The notes: generated by a model not told the origin, from the letters alone. Shown: positions 9,472-19,578, counted from the first letter of the stretch. The stretch: DNA of 64,000 nucleotides from Lachnotalea glycerini (GCF_003201285.1 NZ_QICS01000006.1:186001-250000); one strand, 5' to 3'. Numbers and translations: made by a program.

Positions 9472-10326
9472 TTGTATTATGAGCTATATGTAGATGTACT
9501 TTTTTTGATTAACATGTGTATGAACTTTTATATTTTTGCAATTATAAAAAAAATAATGGGGTGCTCTGCCACGTATCCGAGAATTTTTTTTATCAGTATA
9601 ATTAGTTCAATGTTAACCATAATCATAATCGTGTTGCCACTAAAGAGTATAATAATTAAATATATTATAATTCATATGGGAATTAATGTTTTAAGTACAA
9701 AGTTAGCATTAAAGCTCAAGGGGAGAAGCCAGATATTTAAAGCAGTCATTCTATTATACATATTAACTTTTTTAATTGGAGGTGTATTAAATTGGATTAC
9801 ATATGGTAGAGAGATGAATGTAGAAAAACTGCTGGTGGCTGGATTAATAATATTTATACTTATTAGAGGTGCAATCATTATATATTCTTTTTACAAAAGA
9901 AATATAAGTAAAGTGTGTGAGGTAACCATAAGCCTTAATAATAAACAGTTGAACCTAAAGGGGCTTGTGGATACTGGAAACAGTTTGGTAGAGCCAATTA
10001 GTAAAAAACCTGTAAATATTGTACCGTTAGGTAAAATAGAGGACTTGCTTACGAGCAAACAGGTAGATTATATTAAGTCATTTTTGGAATGCGAAACAGT
10101 AAGTAGGGATGTTGACTTAGAAGATTTAAAAGGAATATGCTATATTCCGTATAATTCTGTAGGCAAGAAGAATGGTTTAATACCGGCTATAAAAGCAGAC
10201 AAAATGAAAATTATTAAAGATCAGAGGGTGAGTGAAATTTTCATGCCAATAATAGGAATCTGCCAAAATGAATTTGTATCTGACAAAAGGTATCACATTA
10301 TTTTAAATCCAAAATTAGTAGATTAA
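9472..10326 (+). CDS. spoIIGA: Sigma-E processing peptidase SpoIIGA
   Basis: Membrane-embedded aspartic protease that removes the pro-sequence of sigma-E in the mother cell. 284 residues: five or so N-terminal transmembrane helices (residues 1-140), then a cytoplasmic protease domain with the active-site triad in [12 protein letters not shown] and the family element KPVNIV. Start is TTG at 9472 with AGGGGAG upstream and a conserved [14 protein letters not shown] beginning. It precedes sigE by 14 bases; the pair is diagnostic of endospore formers. Confidence 0.93.
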   Translation: MYYELYVDVLFLINMCMNFYIFAIIKKIMGCSATYPRIFFISIISSMLTIIIIVLPLKSIIIKYIIIHMGINVLSTKLALKLKGRSQIFKAVILLYILTFLIGGVLNWITYGREMNVEKLLVAGLIIFILIRGAIIIYSFYKRNISKVCEVTISLNNKQLNLKGLVDTGNSLVEPISKKPVNIVPLGKIEDLLTSKQVDYIKSFLECETVSRDVDLEDLKGICYIPYNSVGKKNGLIPAIKADKMKIIKDQRVSEIFMPIIGICQNEFVSDKRYHIILNPKLVD

Positions 10327-10340
10327 TAGGGGGCATATTT

Positions 10341-11081
10341 ATGTTTATAAAAGTATCAGTACCAAACCACTTTCAGTTTAGGGCAATGCCATCATTTCAG
10401 AATATGATGTTTTCAAAAGGCGGTGATATACATTACATTGGGGGGGCCGATGTATTGCCAGCACCGTTAGAAGTACAAAAAGAAGCAGAGGTTATTAGCG
10501 ATCTTGGAACAGATTATGATAAAGATGCTAAATCAGTATTAATTGAACATAATTTAAGATTAGTTGTTTACATAGCAAAGAAATTTGATAATACTGGCGT
10601 TGGAGTAGAGGATTTAATATCAATCGGAACAATAGGGTTAATAAAAGCCATAAATACCTTTAATCCGAATAAGAATATTAAGCTTGCTACCTATGCTTCC
10701 AGATGTATTGAAAATGAAATATTAATGTATTTACGAAGAAATAATAAAACGAAAATGGAGGTATCCATTGACGAACCGCTAAATGTTGACTGGGATGGCA
10801 ATGAATTGCTACTATCCGATATTTTAGGTACAGATGAGGATATTATTTACAAGGATATTGAAAATGAAGTAGAAAGAAAGTTGTTAAATAAAGCAATTGA
10901 TAAGCTATCGGAACGAGAAAAAACAATTGTTAAGTTACGCTTTGGGTTAAATACAAGAGACGGTGAGGAGCTGACTCAAAAAGAAGTTGCTGAATTGTTA
11001 GGAATATCACAATCCTACATATCAAGATTAGAGAAAAAGATTATTAGAAGGCTCAAAAAGGAAATTGTTCGTTTTGAATAA
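10341..11081 (+). CDS. sigE: RNA polymerase sporulation sigma factor sigma-E (pro-form)
   Basis: Early mother-cell sigma factor. 246 residues: an N-terminal pro-sequence of about 30 residues ending before the conserved [12 protein letters not shown] segment, then sigma region 2 ([26 protein letters not shown]), region 3 and region 4 ([21 protein letters not shown]). The pro-sequence fits processing by the adjacent SpoIIGA. Unlike the common spoIIGA-sigE-sigG order, no sigG follows; a terminator and a deletion-derived repeat come next. Confidence 0.95.
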   Translation: MFIKVSVPNHFQFRAMPSFQNMMFSKGGDIHYIGGADVLPAPLEVQKEAEVISDLGTDYDKDAKSVLIEHNLRLVVYIAKKFDNTGVGVEDLISIGTIGLIKAINTFNPNKNIKLATYASRCIENEILMYLRRNNKTKMEVSIDEPLNVDWDGNELLLSDILGTDEDIIYKDIENEVERKLLNKAIDKLSEREKTIVKLRFGLNTRDGEELTQKEVAELLGISQSYISRLEKKIIRRLKKEIVRFE

Positions 11082-11127
11082 ATTAAGATTTCTGTAGTTA
11101 ACTTTGCTCTATCAATGAAGCAACTTG

Positions 11128-11174
11128 AAATCCGAAAGTGCTGATTCAAATATCGGCTGCTTTCGGATTTTTTA
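11128..11174 (+). terminator. Terminator after sigE
   Basis: AAATCCGAAAG pairs with CTTTCGGATTT, with an inner GCTGAT/ATCGGC helix, followed by a T-run. The deletion-derived repeat copy C begins directly at the end of the T-run. Confidence 0.9.
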
Positions 11175-11221
11175 TTTCATAGGATAGGGAGCTGATGCGT
11201 ACTTGACCACTTTCCTGTTCT
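11175..11221 (+). repeat. Deletion-derived copy C of the 180-bp repeat
   Basis: TTTCATAGGA, the 5' end of the repeat seen at 47232, is joined directly to TAGGGAGCTGATGCG and the 3' end of the unit, with the central 110-130 bases missing. Both ends kept and the middle lost point to internal deletion. The rest of the 250-base gap to 11332 holds only a possible promoter (TTGACT at 11252, TAAAAA at 11275). Confidence 0.7.
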
Positions 11222-11331
11222 ATCAGCTCACTACTAAAACAATAAAGTGAATTGACTTTACTATTGCAATTTAGTAAAAAATTGGATAATCTTATTATGG
11301 AGTACTTATCTGAGGATAGGGGGAAAATATT

Positions 11332-12951
11332 TTGAAAGTATTTCTGGTAGAGGATGAAATTGTAGTAAGGGAAGGAATTAAGAATAATATAGCATGGGAA
11401 AAGGAAGGATACCAATTTGTAGGTGAAGCAAGTGATGGTGAGCTTGCCTATCCCTTGATTAGAAGTATGAAACCGGACATTTTAATTACAGACATTAAAA
11501 TGCCGTTTATGGATGGATTAGAGCTAAGCCAAATGGTTAAAAAGGAGCTTCCTGATACCAAAATTATTATCTTAAGCGGATATAATGAGTTTGATTATGC
11601 GAAGCAGGCAATACACATTGGCGTGACCGATTATTTGTTGAAACCTATCTCATCAGCTAAATTAATTGAAGCAATCAATAAAGTAAGAGAGATTATTAAG
11701 AAAGAAGCACAAGAAAAAGAATTATTAATACAATATAAACAGGATATGAATGGGAAGACAGTAATTGAGAAGAAGAACTTCTTTTTTGAGATTATTAAAA
11801 ACAAATTAACGCTATTGCAGGTATTAGAGAAAGGGAAGAAGTTAGGGATTGATTTGGCTGTTGGGGCATATAGCATACTGCTATTGAAAATTTATAGCAA
11901 GAATAATCCATATGAATATTCTGGTTATCTGATTGCCGCAATTGCTGAAATAGATGATTTGTTACAAAATAGTGTGGATGTTATAAAATTTGAATTAGAA
12001 AATGAAATCAAAGCAATTATAATAAAAGCAGAGAATGAAAAGAAATTAGAAATTCTAATCAAGACATATTGCAATCGGATATTAGCACTTTTACAAGATA
12101 AATCGGACATTGAATATTTTGGAGGGATAGGCAGCATCGTAACAAGAATCAGTGAACTGCAAGATTCTTACCACATAGCCAACAGAGCGTTTTCGGCAAG
12201 ATATTTTACCAAAACAAATCAGATTATAAATGGAAGTATGCTTGAAAAAGTAAATACATACCATAATGACATGATTGATATGCAGGCGATAGATTCAGAA
12301 AAAATGAATAAATCTCATTTAGATAAGTTTTTAAAAAATGGTTCCAAAGAGGAAATTAATCATTTCATAGAAGAATATCTGTTAAGTGCAGGGAATGTCA
12401 ATATTAAATCAATTTTATTTCGGCAATATATTATTATGGATATTTATTTTTGCATCACTGCATTTATGGAGTCCATAGGATATTCAAAGGACAAAATTGT
12501 AGCAGAACTGGGCAGCTTTTATAATTTAGAAGATTTTATAGCATCAGTCGATGCAAGTAAGAAATATATGATAAGACTACTTTATAAAGCATTTACTCTT
12601 CGAGATGCGATCGCCAGACAAAAATATGGTGAAATACTAAAAATTGCCCGCGAGTACATACAGGAAAATTATGATAAAGAGGATATTTCGTTAAACACGG
12701 TTGCTTCCATCGTAAATATCAGCCCTACCTATTTTAGTGCTATTTTCAGTCAGGAAACAGGGCAGACTTTCATAGAATTTTTGACAGAAACAAGAATGAA
12801 CAAAGCGAAAGAGCTGTTGATGTGCTCCAATTTAAAAACAACAGAAATCGGTTATGAAATTGGTTATAAGGATTCTCACTATTTTAGCTATATTTTTAAG
12901 AAAACGCAGCAATGTACTCCCAAAGAATTTCGTTTTAGAGGGAAGGAGTAG
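11332..12951 (+). CDS. YesN-type response regulator with AraC DNA-binding domain
   Basis: Transcription factor of 539 residues: N-terminal receiver domain (residues 1-120, phospho-acceptor Asp in ILITDIKMPFMDG, Lys in LLKPIS), a long middle region, and a C-terminal AraC double helix-turn-helix (NTVASIVNISPTYFSAIF, TEIGYEIGYKDSHYFSYIF). Start is TTG at 11332 with AGGGGG upstream. The kinase gene follows after 6 bases. YesMN-type pairs usually control neighbouring sugar ABC importers, which fits the Ytf-like genes downstream. Target genes are inferred. Confidence 0.9.
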   Translation: MKVFLVEDEIVVREGIKNNIAWEKEGYQFVGEASDGELAYPLIRSMKPDILITDIKMPFMDGLELSQMVKKELPDTKIIILSGYNEFDYAKQAIHIGVTDYLLKPISSAKLIEAINKVREIIKKEAQEKELLIQYKQDMNGKTVIEKKNFFFEIIKNKLTLLQVLEKGKKLGIDLAVGAYSILLLKIYSKNNPYEYSGYLIAAIAEIDDLLQNSVDVIKFELENEIKAIIIKAENEKKLEILIKTYCNRILALLQDKSDIEYFGGIGSIVTRISELQDSYHIANRAFSARYFTKTNQIINGSMLEKVNTYHNDMIDMQAIDSEKMNKSHLDKFLKNGSKEEINHFIEEYLLSAGNVNIKSILFRQYIIMDIYFCITAFMESIGYSKDKIVAELGSFYNLEDFIASVDASKKYMIRLLYKAFTLRDAIARQKYGEILKIAREYIQENYDKEDISLNTVASIVNISPTYFSAIFSQETGQTFIEFLTETRMNKAKELLMCSNLKTTEIGYEIGYKDSHYFSYIFKKTQQCTPKEFRFRGKE

Positions 12952-12957
12952 CTGGCA

Positions 12958-14421
12958 TTGAAAAAGGCAAGTAAAAAGTTTTCCTTTAATTTAAATAGAA
13001 AATTAGGTCTGTTTGCTTTGGTAATCATTGTTCCAATGACGTTACTTATTTTATATCTCATTGTTTCATTGATTAATTTTGGTAATGCTTATAACCAAAT
13101 TGTCCGCAATATAACAGCAGCAAACGACTACAATATTAATTTTAAAGAAGAAATTGATTATAGCATGTATCGAATCGTGATTGGTTCTGCTGATTTTGAA
13201 ACAGCAAAGGATTCTGAGGAGATAAGAGATCCCTATGAAATTATTGATGAAGCACGCAAGGTATTTGAGAATCTGTACGAAATTACAGTAACACCAGAGA
13301 ATAAATCTAGAATCAAAAAGTTGTTAAAAAATCTGGATACCTTAGAGGATAGAGTGGATGATATTAAAGTAAATCTTCTCATAAACGGTAGATATGATGA
13401 GAACATATATTTACTGGATAATAGTATATATATCTTAAGTGAAATCATTCAGGAGCATATACAAAAATATATTTATTATGAGGCAGCTAATTTTGAGACA
13501 ATCAGACATGAACTGGCCAATCAGCAAAATAATGCAGTACAAGTCAGCTTGTGTGCATTTGTTGTAATCTTAGTCGGAACTATTTTAATTTCAATGATTA
13601 TTGTTAGGAGTGTCACAAAACCGATAAAAGAATTGTGTGATACAACAGAAATAGTTGCCAGGGGTGATTTTACTACAAGAGCAGAGATCGAATCAAATGA
13701 TGAGATTTCAGTATTGACAAACAGTTTTAATAATATGATTCAAAAAATTGGAAATTTGGTTGAGGATATAAAAAAGGAGCAAAATAATCTCAGAGTGATG
13801 GAGCTTAAGCTTTTACAATCACAGATTAACCCACATTTTCTTTATAATACGCTTGATACTATCGTCTGGCTTGCAGAGGGACAACAAACGGATCAGGTAG
13901 TGAAAATGGTGACTTCTTTGTCAGATTTTTTCAGAACAGTATTAAGCGAAGGGAGAGATTATATAACAATTGAAGAGGAAGAATCTTATATAAGAAGTTA
14001 TTTGGAAATACAGCAATTTCGTTATCGCGATATCCTAGAGTATGAAATTCTAATTGATCCTATGATACATCAATATACAATTCTTAAGCTGACGCTTCAA
14101 CCACTGGTAGAAAATGCATTATATCATGGTATTAAAAACAAAAGAGGCAAGGGAAAGATTTGTGTAAAAGGAAGGCTTGAAAATAAACTGATTTATCTGG
14201 AGGTTGAGGATAATGGTAAGGGAATGACAAAGGAAGAACTAAAGTATATTCAAAAGAGGGTAAAGGGACATGTGGAGGAAAGCAGTCAAAGAGGCTTTGG
14301 TCTGGCTAATGTAGATGAGAGGATACGATTAAACTATGGGGCAGAATATGGACTTGATTTTGACAGCATAGAGGGAGAATGGACAAGAGTAAGCATACGG
14401 CTGCCAATTAGTAAAACATAA
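12958..14421 (+). CDS. YesM/LytS-type sensor histidine kinase
   Basis: Membrane sensor of 487 residues: transmembrane helix near residues 17-38, an extracellular helical sensor region, a second helix at about 195-218, a HAMP domain, then the His_kinase domain with SQINPHFLYNTLDTI (phospho-His) and a GHKL ATPase with N box LVENALYHGIKN and G boxes VEDNGKGM and RGFGLANV. Start TTG at 12958 with GGAAGGAG upstream. Partner of the regulator just before it. The ligand is unknown; a sugar-linked signal is plausible from context. Confidence 0.9.
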   Translation: MKKASKKFSFNLNRKLGLFALVIIVPMTLLILYLIVSLINFGNAYNQIVRNITAANDYNINFKEEIDYSMYRIVIGSADFETAKDSEEIRDPYEIIDEARKVFENLYEITVTPENKSRIKKLLKNLDTLEDRVDDIKVNLLINGRYDENIYLLDNSIYILSEIIQEHIQKYIYYEAANFETIRHELANQQNNAVQVSLCAFVVILVGTILISMIIVRSVTKPIKELCDTTEIVARGDFTTRAEIESNDEISVLTNSFNNMIQKIGNLVEDIKKEQNNLRVMELKLLQSQINPHFLYNTLDTIVWLAEGQQTDQVVKMVTSLSDFFRTVLSEGRDYITIEEEESYIRSYLEIQQFRYRDILEYEILIDPMIHQYTILKLTLQPLVENALYHGIKNKRGKGKICVKGRLENKLIYLEVEDNGKGMTKEELKYIQKRVKGHVEESSQRGFGLANVDERIRLNYGAEYGLDFDSIEGEWTRVSIRLPISKT

Positions 14422-14440
14422 AAAAATTAACTTTTTTAAT

Positions 14441-14477
14441 AAAAAAACGAACATTTTTTAATAGGTTCGTTTTTTTA
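14441..14477 (+). terminator. Terminator after the two-component genes
   Basis: AAAAAAACGAAC pairs with GTTCGTTTTTTT around an AT-rich loop. It separates the regulator operon from the transporter operon, which must have its own promoter in 14480-14590 (a TATAAT occurs at 14529 without a clear -35). Confidence 0.85.
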
Positions 14478-14595
14478 TTGATATATTTATAAAAAAAAAC
14501 ACATATGTAATAATATATTCGGTATCATTATAATTCAATAATAGATAAAATGTATTATGTAACTGAGAACAACACATTAGCGGGAGGAATTAGAT

Positions 14596-15666
14596 ATGAA
14601 GAGGAAGTTTTTATGTACGCTTTTAAGCGTGGCAATGACAGCAGTTATGTTATCAGGTTGTGGTGGAAAAACAACGACCACGGATGCAACTACAAAACAA
14701 GAAACAACACAAGAGACTAATACCGATACTGCAACCGATACAAAAAGTGAAGACACAAATGCTGCAGGTGATACGATTGTAGTTGGCTTTTCACAAGTAG
14801 GAGCAGAATCAGATTGGAGAACTGCTAATACAGAATCTATGAAAACTACCTTTACAGAGGAGAATGGTTATACTTTACTATTTGATGATGCACAACAAAA
14901 GCAAGAAAATCAAATTAAAGCAGTACGAAATTTTATACAGCAGGATGTAGATTACATAGTAATAGCACCTGTAACAGAGACAGGATGGGATACAGTATTA
15001 AAAGAGGCCAAGGATGCAGGAATTCCTGTAATTATAGTAGATCGTATGGTAGATGTTTCTGATGATTCTTTATATGAAGCATGGGTAGGCTCTAATTTCT
15101 TGCAAGAAGGCTATGATGCAGCAGATTGGTTAGCAGAGTATTTAGATAAGCAGCAAAGGAGCGCAGAAGACATTAACATTGTTACATTACAAGGTACGAT
15201 AGGTGCATCTGCACAAATTGGACGTACCGATGGAGTAGAAGAAAAAATGAAAGAACATACGAACTGGACAATGCTTGAACGACAAACAGGTGAATTTACG
15301 CAGGCAAAGGGACAGGAAGTTATGGAATCTTTCTTAAAATCCTATGATGATATTGACGTTGTAATTGCTGAAAATGATAATATGGCATTTGGAGCAATTG
15401 ATGCGATTAAAGCAGCCGGAAAAACCTGTGGTCCAAATGGGGATATTATTATTTTGTCCTTTGATGCAGTTGCCGCAGCATTTGATTCTATGATTGCAGG
15501 TGATATGAACGTATCAATTGAATGTAATCCATTACATGGACCACGTGTAGCAGAACTGATACAAAAGCTTGAAAAGGGCGAAACAGTTGATAAGATTGCA
15601 TACGTAGAGGAGGGAATCTTCCCGGCTGATACAGCGGCAGAAATTAAACCAACACGTGCATATTAA
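14596..15666 (+). CDS. ytfQ: Sugar ABC transporter substrate-binding lipoprotein, YtfQ-like
   Basis: 356-residue type I periplasmic-binding-fold protein. The signal peptide ends in lipobox LSGC (Cys at about 22), then a Thr/Asp-rich linker. The start of the mature domain, VGFSQVGAESDWR, the QQKQENQIKAVRNFI segment and IAPVTETGWDTVLKEAKDAGIP closely match galactofuranose-binding YtfQ as known from E. coli. It probably captures a furanose-form or other hexose at the cell surface. First gene of the importer operon; substrate by homology only. Confidence 0.87.
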   Translation: MKRKFLCTLLSVAMTAVMLSGCGGKTTTTDATTKQETTQETNTDTATDTKSEDTNAAGDTIVVGFSQVGAESDWRTANTESMKTTFTEENGYTLLFDDAQQKQENQIKAVRNFIQQDVDYIVIAPVTETGWDTVLKEAKDAGIPVIIVDRMVDVSDDSLYEAWVGSNFLQEGYDAADWLAEYLDKQQRSAEDINIVTLQGTIGASAQIGRTDGVEEKMKEHTNWTMLERQTGEFTQAKGQEVMESFLKSYDDIDVVIAENDNMAFGAIDAIKAAGKTCGPNGDIIILSFDAVAAAFDSMIAGDMNVSIECNPLHGPRVAELIQKLEKGETVDKIAYVEEGIFPADTAAEIKPTRAY

Positions 15667-15752
15667 TCCATAAACAATCAATGGTTATCAAGAATAAGAC
15701 AGCATAATGCAGGAGAGATGGAGTTAATCGTTTATACCTGTGATGAAGTATC

Positions 15753-15782
15753 GTATGGAGAACTGGAAACAGTTCTCCATAC
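15753..15782 (+). other. Perfect 13-bp intercistronic hairpin with GAAA loop
   Basis: GTATGGAGAACTG, loop GAAA, then CAGTTCTCCATAC. There is no T-run after it, so it is not a normal terminator. It sits in the 188-base gap between the binding-protein and ATPase genes, where stable hairpins often protect the upstream mRNA and raise the binding protein over the membrane parts. Role inferred. Confidence 0.7.
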
Positions 15783-15854
15783 TAACATAAAAAACTAGTA
15801 CTGTTTAGCTGCAAGGCTGAATCAATTCAAAACAGATAGAAAGGATGGAATTAC

Positions 15855-17375
15855 ATGGAACAAGGCGTTGTACTTACAATGAGACAGATTGGCAAAACTT
15901 TTCCGGGAGTAATTGCCTTGGAAAATGTAGACTTTACATTAAGAAAAGGTGAAATACATGCACTAATGGGAGAAAACGGCGCAGGAAAATCAACTTTAAT
16001 CAAAGTGTTGACGGGAGTGGAAGAATTTGAAGATGGAGAAATTAAAATAGAGGGCTGTAATGAGGCAATCATTAACAAATCACCTCAGGAAGCCCAGAAA
16101 AACGGTATCAGTACCGTTTATCAGGAAGTAAATTTATGTCCGAATTTATCAGTTGCAGAAAATTTGTTCATTGGGAGAGAGCCAAGACATTTAGGTATTA
16201 TAGATTGGAAGCAAATGAATCAAAAATCAAAAAAATTATTAGCCAGTCTAGATATTCATATAGATGTAACAAAAGCGTTAGAAAATTATTCCATTGCCAT
16301 TCAGCAGATGATTGCCATAGCTAGGGCAGTAGATATGTCGGCAAAGGTTTTGATATTAGATGAACCAACATCTTCCTTGGATGACAGTGAAGTAGAAAAG
16401 CTTTTTAACTTAATGCGAAAGCTAAAAAAAGACGGTGTGGGAATTGTTTTTGTAACTCATTTTCTTGAACAGGTATATGCAGTATGTGATTACATAACGG
16501 TTCTAAGAAACGGTAAATTAGTCGGAGCCTATGAGGTAAGTCAATTGCCAAGAATTCAACTGGTAGCAAAAATGATGGGTAAGGATTTCGATGATTTGGC
16601 TGCTATTAAAAAGATGGGTGAGAAAGAATGTGGCGGGGATGAGGTCATCATTGAAGCAAAAAATCTGGGGCATTCTGGCACCATTAAACCATTTAATATT
16701 CAAATTCATAAGGGTGAGGTGATTGGTTTAACCGGACTTCTTGGATCAGGACGTTCCGAGCTTGCAAGATGCATTTATGGAGCAGATAAGCCAGACAATG
16801 GGGAATTGTTTGTTAAGGGAAAAAATCTCTTAGTCAAAGCGCCAATTGATGCGATGCAAAAAGGAATGGCATATCTTCCGGAAAATCGTAAAGAAGAAGG
16901 TATTATTTCAGACCTATCCGTTCGCGAAAATATCATAATAGCACTTCAGGCAAAGAAAGGCATGTTTAAGCCAATCAGCAAAAAGGAGCAAGAGGAATTT
17001 ACTGATCAATACATAAAGCTTCTTCAAATCAAAACCGCTGACAGGGAAACACCAATTAAACAATTAAGCGGTGGGAATCAACAGAAAGTGATTCTTGGAA
17101 GATGGCTTTTGACTGATCCAGACTTTCTTATACTAGATGAACCAACAAGAGGAATTGATATTGGAACGAAAACAGAGATACAAAAGCTTGTATTAGAGCT
17201 TGCCAAAAAGGGAATGGCGGTCATGTTTATTTCCTCAGAGATAGAGGAAATGATAAGAACCTGTAGCAAAATGGCTATTTTACGAGATGGTTGTAAGGTG
17301 GGTGAGCTGAACGAGGATGAATTATCGCAAGACTCTATTATGAAAGCAATTGCAGGAGGAGTGAAAAATGACTAG
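15855..17375 (+). CDS. ytfR: Sugar ABC transporter ATP-binding protein, YtfR-like (two ABC domains)
   Basis: 506-residue double ATPase of the ribose/galactofuranose importer class. First domain: Walker A GENGAGKSTLIKVL, Walker B KVLILDEPTSSLDD; its signature region reads NYSIAIQQMIAIARA. Second domain: degenerate P-loop GLLGSGRSELARCIYG, signature LSGGNQQKVILGRWL, Walker B FLILDEPTRGIDIG. An asymmetric pair of sites is typical of this class. ATG at 15855 has AAAGGATGG upstream. Overlaps the next gene by 8 bases. Confidence 0.92.
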   Translation: MEQGVVLTMRQIGKTFPGVIALENVDFTLRKGEIHALMGENGAGKSTLIKVLTGVEEFEDGEIKIEGCNEAIINKSPQEAQKNGISTVYQEVNLCPNLSVAENLFIGREPRHLGIIDWKQMNQKSKKLLASLDIHIDVTKALENYSIAIQQMIAIARAVDMSAKVLILDEPTSSLDDSEVEKLFNLMRKLKKDGVGIVFVTHFLEQVYAVCDYITVLRNGKLVGAYEVSQLPRIQLVAKMMGKDFDDLAAIKKMGEKECGGDEVIIEAKNLGHSGTIKPFNIQIHKGEVIGLTGLLGSGRSELARCIYGADKPDNGELFVKGKNLLVKAPIDAMQKGMAYLPENRKEEGIISDLSVRENIIIALQAKKGMFKPISKKEQEEFTDQYIKLLQIKTADRETPIKQLSGGNQQKVILGRWLLTDPDFLILDEPTRGIDIGTKTEIQKLVLELAKKGMAVMFISSEIEEMIRTCSKMAILRDGCKVGELNEDELSQDSIMKAIAGGVKND

Positions 17376-18420
17376 ATTTAAGAAAATAACTGGCTATGGA
17401 CTTTTTTTACCCATACTTTGTTTCATATTGGTATTGCTGATTAATGTGATAAAGACACCTTCCTTTTTTGAAATCAGTATAAAAAACGGAGTATTATATG
17501 GTTATATTATTGACGTAATCAACCGTGCAAGTGAACTGGTTATATTAGCAGTTGGAATGACACTTGTGGTTGCATCCTCAGGTGGAACCGATATATCAGT
17601 GGGGGCAGTTATGTCAGTGGCCGCTGCTATTTGCTGTTTTATTTTATCGGGTGGACAGCAAACAACGAATTCATATCAAAATCCTTACCTTTTGGGGGCT
17701 TTGGTCGCAATTATAATCGGTATCATTTGCGGCTGCTGGAATGGATTTTTGGTCGCAAAAATGAAAATTCAGCCAATGGTTGCAACTTTAATTTTGTTTA
17801 CTGCGGGAAGAGGAATCGCACAGCTTATTACAAAGGGGCAGATTACATATATCAGAGTAGACAGCTACAAATTGTTGGGAGGAAATATTCAAGGGATACC
17901 TTTGCCTACAACAATTTTTGTAGTAATCATCGTTGTTGTTCTTGCAAATCTCATTCTAAAAAAGACAGCCTTAGGACTATATATTCAATCGGTTGGTATC
18001 AATGCAAGAGCTTCAAGAGTGGTAGGACTTAAATCAGCACAAATTATTTTCCTGACGTATGCTTTTTGTGGTTTATGTGCGGGTATCGCAGGCCTTATGG
18101 CATCTTCACGTATTTATTCAGCAGACGCAAATAATATTGGATTGAATATGGAGCTGGATGCTATTTTAGCTGTTGCCTTAGGAGGAAACAGTTTATCCGG
18201 TGGTAAATTCTCAATTTTGGGCAGCGTAATTGGAGCTTACACCATACAAGCTTTAACGACTACCTTATATGCGATGAGTGTATCAGCAGATCAACTTCCT
18301 GTATATAAAGCAATTGTTGTAGTAATTATCGTTTCTCTGCAATCAAAGGAATTTAATAAAATAGTTATAAATATCAAGGATAAATTAGTTAGTTATAAGG
18401 AAAGAAAGAAGGTGGCATAA
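17368..18420 (+). CDS. ytfT: Sugar ABC transporter permease, YtfT-like
   Basis: 350-residue permease with eight to ten hydrophobic helices and the family segments GGTDISVGAVMSVAA and LGGNSLSGGKFSILGSVIGA. Coupled to ytfR (8-base overlap) and yjfF (shared base at 18420). The loop GLKSAQIIFLTYAFCG is the expected contact region with the ATPase. Substrate follows YtfQ by inference. Confidence 0.88.
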   Translation: MTRFKKITGYGLFLPILCFILVLLINVIKTPSFFEISIKNGVLYGYIIDVINRASELVILAVGMTLVVASSGGTDISVGAVMSVAAAICCFILSGGQQTTNSYQNPYLLGALVAIIIGIICGCWNGFLVAKMKIQPMVATLILFTAGRGIAQLITKGQITYIRVDSYKLLGGNIQGIPLPTTIFVVIIVVVLANLILKKTALGLYIQSVGINARASRVVGLKSAQIIFLTYAFCGLCAGIAGLMASSRIYSADANNIGLNMELDAILAVALGGNSLSGGKFSILGSVIGAYTIQALTTTLYAMSVSADQLPVYKAIVVVIIVSLQSKEFNKIVINIKDKLVSYKERKKVA

Positions 18421-19439
18421 TGGGAAAAAGAAAATTCAAGCTAGATGGAAATACTTATCTTCTTCTCATTACAATCCTGTTATTTGTTGTGATGTATGCG
18501 GTAGGTATGATTGTATTTCAAAATAAAGGTTTTGGAAGGCTTCAAGTATTTTTGAATTTGTTTATTTCCAATGCAGGACTTATTGTAATAGCGGCAGGTA
18601 TGACAATTGTAATGATTACCGGGGGAATTGATATTTCAGTAGGCTCTGTGGTAGCCTTGATTTGCATGCTTCTTGCATGGATGATGGAGAATAAGGGAAT
18701 TGGAGCAGTCCCGGCCGTGATAATCGTATTAATTGTAGGCCTGGTGTTTGGTGTAATGCAGGGGTTTTTAGTAGCCTATTTAAAGATACAGCCCTTTATT
18801 GTTACATTAGCAGGCATGTTCTTCGCAAGAGGAATGACAGCCATTATCAGTCAGGAAATGATAAGCATAAAGAACGATGTGTTTTTAAGCTGGGCAAATG
18901 CAAATATATATCTTCCGTTTGGCGGCATAGTGAATAAAAAGGGTGTTATGTTGTACCCATATGTCTATCCCAGCGTTATAATTGCAATTGTCATATTAAT
19001 AGCAGTATATATTATGCTAAAATACACGAAATTTGGACGCTCCATTTATGCAGTAGGTGGTAATGAGCAGTCAGCGCTATTGATGGGACTTAATGTTAGA
19101 AGAATTAAACTAAAGGCATATATATTAAACGGCTTTTTGTGTGCTATCGGAGGTTTTTTGTTTTCTCTTAATACCAGTGCAGGCTTTGTGGAGCAAGCAA
19201 AGGGTTTTGAAATGGAGGCGATCGCATCGGCTGTTATTGGAGGCACGTTACTGACAGGGGGAGTCGGAAATGTAATAGGAAGCCTGTTTGGAGTATTGAT
19301 CAAAGGTACAATAGAAACCTTTATTACCTTTCAAGGAACGTTATCTTCTTGGTGGACAAAAATTACGATAGCTGCATTACTTGCTTTCTTTATTATATTA
19401 CAAAGCTTATTTGCAAAAGCAAAGGAAAAAAGTAAATAG
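18420..19439 (+). CDS. yjfF: Sugar ABC transporter permease, YjfF-like
   Basis: 339-residue second permease of the same importer, with the paired motifs GGIDISVGSVVALI and GGTLLTGGVGNVIGSLFG and the coupling loop GLNVRRIKLKAYILNG. Two different permeases with one double ATPase is the E. coli YtfQRT-YjfF composition, which supports the substrate-class call. Last gene of the operon. Confidence 0.88.
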   Translation: MGKRKFKLDGNTYLLLITILLFVVMYAVGMIVFQNKGFGRLQVFLNLFISNAGLIVIAAGMTIVMITGGIDISVGSVVALICMLLAWMMENKGIGAVPAVIIVLIVGLVFGVMQGFLVAYLKIQPFIVTLAGMFFARGMTAIISQEMISIKNDVFLSWANANIYLPFGGIVNKKGVMLYPYVYPSVIIAIVILIAVYIMLKYTKFGRSIYAVGGNEQSALLMGLNVRRIKLKAYILNGFLCAIGGFLFSLNTSAGFVEQAKGFEMEAIASAVIGGTLLTGGVGNVIGSLFGVLIKGTIETFITFQGTLSSWWTKITIAALLAFFIILQSLFAKAKEKSK

Positions 19440-19451
19440 GGATATTTTAAT

Positions 19452-19481
19452 CATGCTATGTTAAGGAAATAGCATAGCATG
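19452..19481 (+). terminator. Possible weak terminator or hairpin after yjfF
   Basis: CATGCTATG pairs with CATAGCATG around a 12-base loop. It is followed by AAAACTGTT rather than a T-run, so termination may be inefficient or it may act as a 3' mRNA stabiliser. Confidence 0.4.
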
Positions 19482-19578
19482 AAAACTGTTATAGGTGTAA
19501 TTTACCGCTCATAACCATAAGAATTTAAAATAAGTTAAGTTTATTATGTATGCTAAACTTGTTCAAAAGGAATAGTAT

